Assembly (NCBI GenBank): GCA_902775355.1
Contig: CACYLY010000005.1
Location: 1-64,000 of the forward strand
Direction of reading: 5' to 3'
Source: Oscillospiraceae bacterium
Lineage (GTDB): Bacteria > Bacillota > Clostridia > Oscillospirales > Oscillospiraceae
Length of the DNA stretch: 64,000 nucleotides
Shown here piece after piece: positions 61,469 through 64,000 of this stretch. Made by a program: the position numbers and the translations under genes. How positions within the stretch are numbered: the first letter of the stretch is position 1; the number at the start of each line of letters is the position of its first letter. The notes below the pieces were generated by a model, which searched no databases, was not told the DNA's origin, and saw nothing but the letters and a program-made list of their open reading frames with translations.

Positions 61469-61497
61469 ATTTTACACTGAATTTGCTTTCAGGTAAA
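61469..61497 (-). promoter_or_regulatory. Promoter of the ATPase-like gene
   Basis: On the minus strand TTTACC (61497-61492), 17 bp, TAAAAT (61474-61469). The start would be about 61462, some 30 nt before the ATG. The divergent SASP gene must use a separate, probably sigma-G, promoter that I could not place. Confidence 0.6.
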
Positions 61498-61592
61498 GAC
61501 GCAATTTGCAATTTTTACCGGAATATTGCTGCGCAGGAAGCAAAAGATAAGCACGGGCAAAAACCCAATACGATCTGAAGGAGATGAAACGC

Positions 61593-61793
61593 ATGTCTAC
61601 CAATTCCAGCAATCGTCTCGTGAACCCCGCTGCCCGCGAGGCCATGGACAAGTTCAAGATGGAAGCCGCCTCTCAGGTTGGCGTCAGCCTGAAGAACGGT
61701 TATAACGGCGAGCTTACCAGCCGCCAGGCCGGTTCCATCGGCGGCCAGATGGTGCGCAAGATGATCGAGGCATATGAGAACGGCATGAAGTAA
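61593..61793 (+). CDS. Alpha/beta-type small acid-soluble spore protein
   Basis: A 66-residue DNA-binding protein of dormant spores. ATG 61593 has AAGGAG at good spacing; an ATG nine bases earlier is too close to it. The sequence begins MSTNSSNRLVNPAAREAMDKFK and carries the family core with GELTSRQAGSIGGQMVRKMI. The GPR protease site would be in the KMEAASQVG area, where the glutamate is present. Expression is expected in the forespore. Confidence 0.95.
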   Translation: MSTNSSNRLVNPAAREAMDKFKMEAASQVGVSLKNGYNGELTSRQAGSIGGQMVRKMIEAYENGMK

Positions 61794-61810
61794 GCCTTTC
61801 TCTCTCTGAA

Positions 61811-61844
61811 AAAATGCAGGAAAGCCAAGGCTTTCCTGCATTTT
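61811..61844. terminator. Terminator between the SASP and YolD genes
   Basis: AAAATGCAGGAAAGCC and its complement form a long stem with a two-base loop, flanked by A and T runs, so it can serve both convergent genes. Confidence 0.92.
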
Positions 61845-62321
61845 CTATTGGCTTTCCTCCAGGCCGTCCACCGTGTCCCCGCGGATGGCGACGATCCGGG
61901 AAATATCCAGTGTTTTCCGCTGTCCTCCGCGTCCGACGCGGCTGTCCAGCACCACGCGGCGATGGACGCCGTCGATCTGATACACCGTGTCCGTCACCTG
62001 TTCGTACCGGCCGCCGCTCTTTCTCTCGTCCGGCACAAAAACCGTGAAACGGATCCGCGGATGAACGCCGTCCTCGATCCGGTCGGCGATCAGGGCCAGC
62101 TTTTCGTTCAGCAGAGCCAGGGCGTTCTCATCCAGCTGGACCTCCTCGTCCGTGAAGCGCTCCTCCTCGGCGATCATGTCAAAATACCCCGCCAGGGCGT
62201 CATAAGCGGAAAACTGGGCCGCCCGGTCTCCCATGGGCATGTGCGCACGGGTAAGAGAGCGGTGATGGGGGTGGTCGATAATGTCCGCGTAAACGAGCCT
62301 CGCGTCTTCCCTGTTTTCCAT
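61845..62321 (-). CDS. YolD-like protein
   Basis: A 158-residue protein. RSLTRAHMPMGDRAAQFSAYDALAGY near the start and the VHRRVVLDSR...LDISRIVAI end match the YolD-like family, small proteins usually found just after UvrX/UmuC-type polymerases in Firmicutes and their mobile elements. Its function is unknown, perhaps a UmuD-like partner. It starts 10 bp after the polymerase gene ends. Confidence 0.85.
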   Translation of the reverse strand: MENREDARLVYADIIDHPHHRSLTRAHMPMGDRAAQFSAYDALAGYFDMIAEEERFTDEEVQLDENALALLNEKLALIADRIEDGVHPRIRFTVFVPDERKSGGRYEQVTDTVYQIDGVHRRVVLDSRVGRGGQRKTLDISRIVAIRGDTVDGLEESQ

Positions 62322-62330
62322 TTTCTCCCT

Positions 62331-63938
62331 CTACTCCCCGGCGCGGTGGCCGCCGATCTGGCCGTTCCGCTCGATGGTGGTGCCGCCTTCCAGAAAATTC
62401 ATGCCCTTGAGCAGGGCGTTTTTCCCGTACTTCTCCTGCAGGGCCAGGGTCGCCCGCTGCAGGCGGCGCTCCCGCGCGTCCGCCGCTTCTTCCTCCGCCC
62501 GGCGCTTCTCCAGCGCCTCGTAATCGGTAAAGAGATCCAGCTGCTCCGGGCCCTCTGACCGGGCTTCTCCCTCGCTCTCCAGCGCCACGGCGGCGATATT
62601 CACCCGACGCACCAGCAGCCGCGGGTCCACGACCCGGTCGAAGATCTCCAGCATGGTCTGCATGATCCGCCGGGTGCTGCTGGTCCAGCGGTCCAGATTC
62701 CCGGTGCCGTGGGCGTGCTTGGGATGGGGCCGCCCATAGGGGTCCGAGACGATGGCGCCCCGGTACGGCTCCGAGGTGCTCGCCACGGCATAGACCGTGT
62801 CCGCCAGGGTATTGCCCGGGACCAGCACCCGCAGGCTTTCCCGGTCGTATCCGATCGTCAGCTCCAGCTTTTTGGTGACCAGGCCCTTGCGAACCAGGTC
62901 CAGAGCCAGCAGCTCCGTCATTTCCCGCACGATGAGCCGGGCCCTCTCGGCGCTGTAAGGCTCCTTGAGCACCTGCCCGGAGTTGAGCGAGCTGGACTGG
63001 GGCCGATAGGCCTTGATCCAGGGGATGGTGACCGGCTCCCAGCCCCAGGCGTGGTCGATCAGCAGTTCCGCGTTCACGCCGAAGGCCTTGTACAGCAGAT
63101 CCTCCCGCTGCTCGCTGAGCCGGGCCACGTCGCCCATGGTGAAGCAGCTCAGCCCCGCCAGGCGGCGGGCCGTGCCCCGTCCCACCCGCCAGAAATCCGT
63201 GATGGGCTTATGGCACCAGAGCTGCTCCCGAAAGCCCCGCTCGTCCAGTTCGGCGATGCGCACCCCGTCCTTGTCCGCGGGGACGCGCTTGGCCACGATG
63301 TCCATGGCCACCTTTGCCAGAAACAGGTTGGTGCCGATGCCGGCGGTTGCGGTGACGCCGGTGGTATACAGCACCTCCCGGATCATGGTCATGGCCAATT
63401 CCCGGGCGCTCATGCCCACGCGGCGCAGATATCCGGTGGCGTCGGCAAAGATCTCGTCGATGGAGTAGACCACGATGTCCTCCGGGGCGATGTATTTTGT
63501 ATAGATGGAAAAGATTTTGGCGCTGTACTCCTCGTAGAGCTTCATCCGCGGCCTCGCCACAAAGTAGCCCAGCTCCAGGGAAGGATCCGCCTCCAGAGCT
63601 CTGGCGTCAAAGGAGGGGCTGTTCAGGTGATACTGTCCGTCCTCGCCCCGCTGCACGGCCCCGCTGCGGATGGCGGCGGCCAGACGCTCCCGGTTGACCT
63701 CCTTCACCCGCTGGACCACCTCGAACAGGCGGGCCCGGCCGGGGATGCCGTAGGCCTTCAGGGACGGGGTCACCGCCAGGCAGATGGTCTTCTCGGTCCG
63801 GGAGAGGTCCGCCACCACCAGGTTGGTGCTCAGCGGGTCAAAATGCCGCTCCACGCACTCCACACTGGCATAGAAGGACTTCAGGTCGATGGCGATATAG
63901 GTCCTGTTCTCTTCCGTGTCGTCCCCCTCCTTTCCCAT
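62331..63938 (-). CDS. Y-family DNA polymerase, UvrX/UmuC type
   Basis: Translesion polymerase of 535 residues. The palm has the metal site AIDLKSFYASVECVER (about 16-31) and VVYSIDEIFAD (with the catalytic Asp-Glu, about 155). The fingers and thumb region has GIGTNLFLAKVAMD and FWRVGRGTARRL, with a little-finger domain after about 290. A beta-clamp-binding motif, QLDLF, lies near 475 and is followed by a charged Ala/Glu/Arg-rich helix. The central insertion (about 95-125) is typical of UvrX. YolD lies directly downstream. Confidence 0.93.
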   Translation of the reverse strand: MGKEGDDTEENRTYIAIDLKSFYASVECVERHFDPLSTNLVVADLSRTEKTICLAVTPSLKAYGIPGRARLFEVVQRVKEVNRERLAAAIRSGAVQRGEDGQYHLNSPSFDARALEADPSLELGYFVARPRMKLYEEYSAKIFSIYTKYIAPEDIVVYSIDEIFADATGYLRRVGMSARELAMTMIREVLYTTGVTATAGIGTNLFLAKVAMDIVAKRVPADKDGVRIAELDERGFREQLWCHKPITDFWRVGRGTARRLAGLSCFTMGDVARLSEQREDLLYKAFGVNAELLIDHAWGWEPVTIPWIKAYRPQSSSLNSGQVLKEPYSAERARLIVREMTELLALDLVRKGLVTKKLELTIGYDRESLRVLVPGNTLADTVYAVASTSEPYRGAIVSDPYGRPHPKHAHGTGNLDRWTSSTRRIMQTMLEIFDRVVDPRLLVRRVNIAAVALESEGEARSEGPEQLDLFTDYEALEKRRAEEEAADARERRLQRATLALQEKYGKNALLKGMNFLEGGTTIERNGQIGGHRAGE

Positions 63939-63951
63939 TCGCCGCCGTCCG

Positions 63952-64000
63952 TCAGTTTGCCGCGGCGGCGCACTCCACCCACCAGCGGCCCAGGCGGCTG
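63952..64000 (-). CDS. Possible C-terminal end of a further gene
   Basis: The last 49 bases read on the minus strand as an open frame ending WWVECAAAAN and a TGA stop, 14 bp before the polymerase start. It could be the end of an upstream gene in the same operon. It is too short for identification. Confidence 0.3.
   Translation of the reverse strand, partial: SRLGRWWVECAAAAN

Overview
The window looks like chromosomal DNA of a spore-forming, G+C-rich member of the Clostridia, probably an Oscillospiraceae-type gut anaerobe. The evidence is a complete spoIIIAA-AH operon, yunB, a SpoIID/LytB-domain gene, an alpha/beta-type small acid-soluble spore protein, a class A RNase P RNA, the rnc-smc-ftsY and topA-dprA neighbourhoods, a dockerin-bearing surface protein, and housekeeping proteins of Firmicutes type. 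No rRNA, tRNA, CRISPR array or prophage was seen. Most genes lie on the minus strand.

Layout. 0.3-5.7 kb: ligA, yunB, a PLP lyase and murD. 5.8-10 kb: rnpB with its promoter and terminator, xerD, two membrane proteins, yajC and tgt. 10-16.6 kb: a palindromic repeat, a sortase-type LRR/InlB surface protein with a long leader, queA with a SpoIID-like gene, dapA and an Sfp-type transferase. 16.7-25.7 kb: an accessory-looking stretch with a large palindrome, a lipoprotein, rlmD, an A+T-rich gene that appears to join an FtsZ/tubulin-like domain to a TIR domain, a three-gene operon (methyltransferase, membrane protein, deaminase-like protein with an extra C-terminal domain), a D-cysteine desulfhydrase-like gene and rpsU. 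25.8-35.2 kb: a 1,642-residue dockerin protein translationally coupled to a LuxR-type regulator, a RAYT transposase carrying its own REP-like palindromes, and two overlapping sensor-kinase-like genes. 35.4-53.6 kb: housekeeping operons: leuS-rsfS-nadD/yqeK-yhbY; smc-ftsY; an AspT-type transporter; and dprA-topA-trmFO-plsX-rnc-radical SAM. 53.7-58.3 kb: the spoIIIA operon. 58.3-64 kb: small membrane protein, HAD phosphatase, a P1B-type ATPase homologue lacking its catalytic residues, a SASP, and a YolD/Y-family polymerase pair.

The most striking items are the FtsZ-like/TIR fusion (18818-19891), a candidate NAD-directed immune effector with a built-in tubulin-type sensor, and the P-type ATPase pseudoenzyme (59457-61433), in which the phosphorylated Asp, TGE, GDG and CPC motifs have all changed. 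Also notable are REP-like palindromes inside the RAYT reading frame, several dispersed palindromic repeats, two genes predicted to be leaderless, and a possible structured leader RNA in front of the LRR surface protein. Vegetative promoters are easy to recognise: several have a TTGnnn box, a 16-17 bp spacer ending in TATGG or ATGG, and a TAAAAT, TATAAT or TACAAT box.
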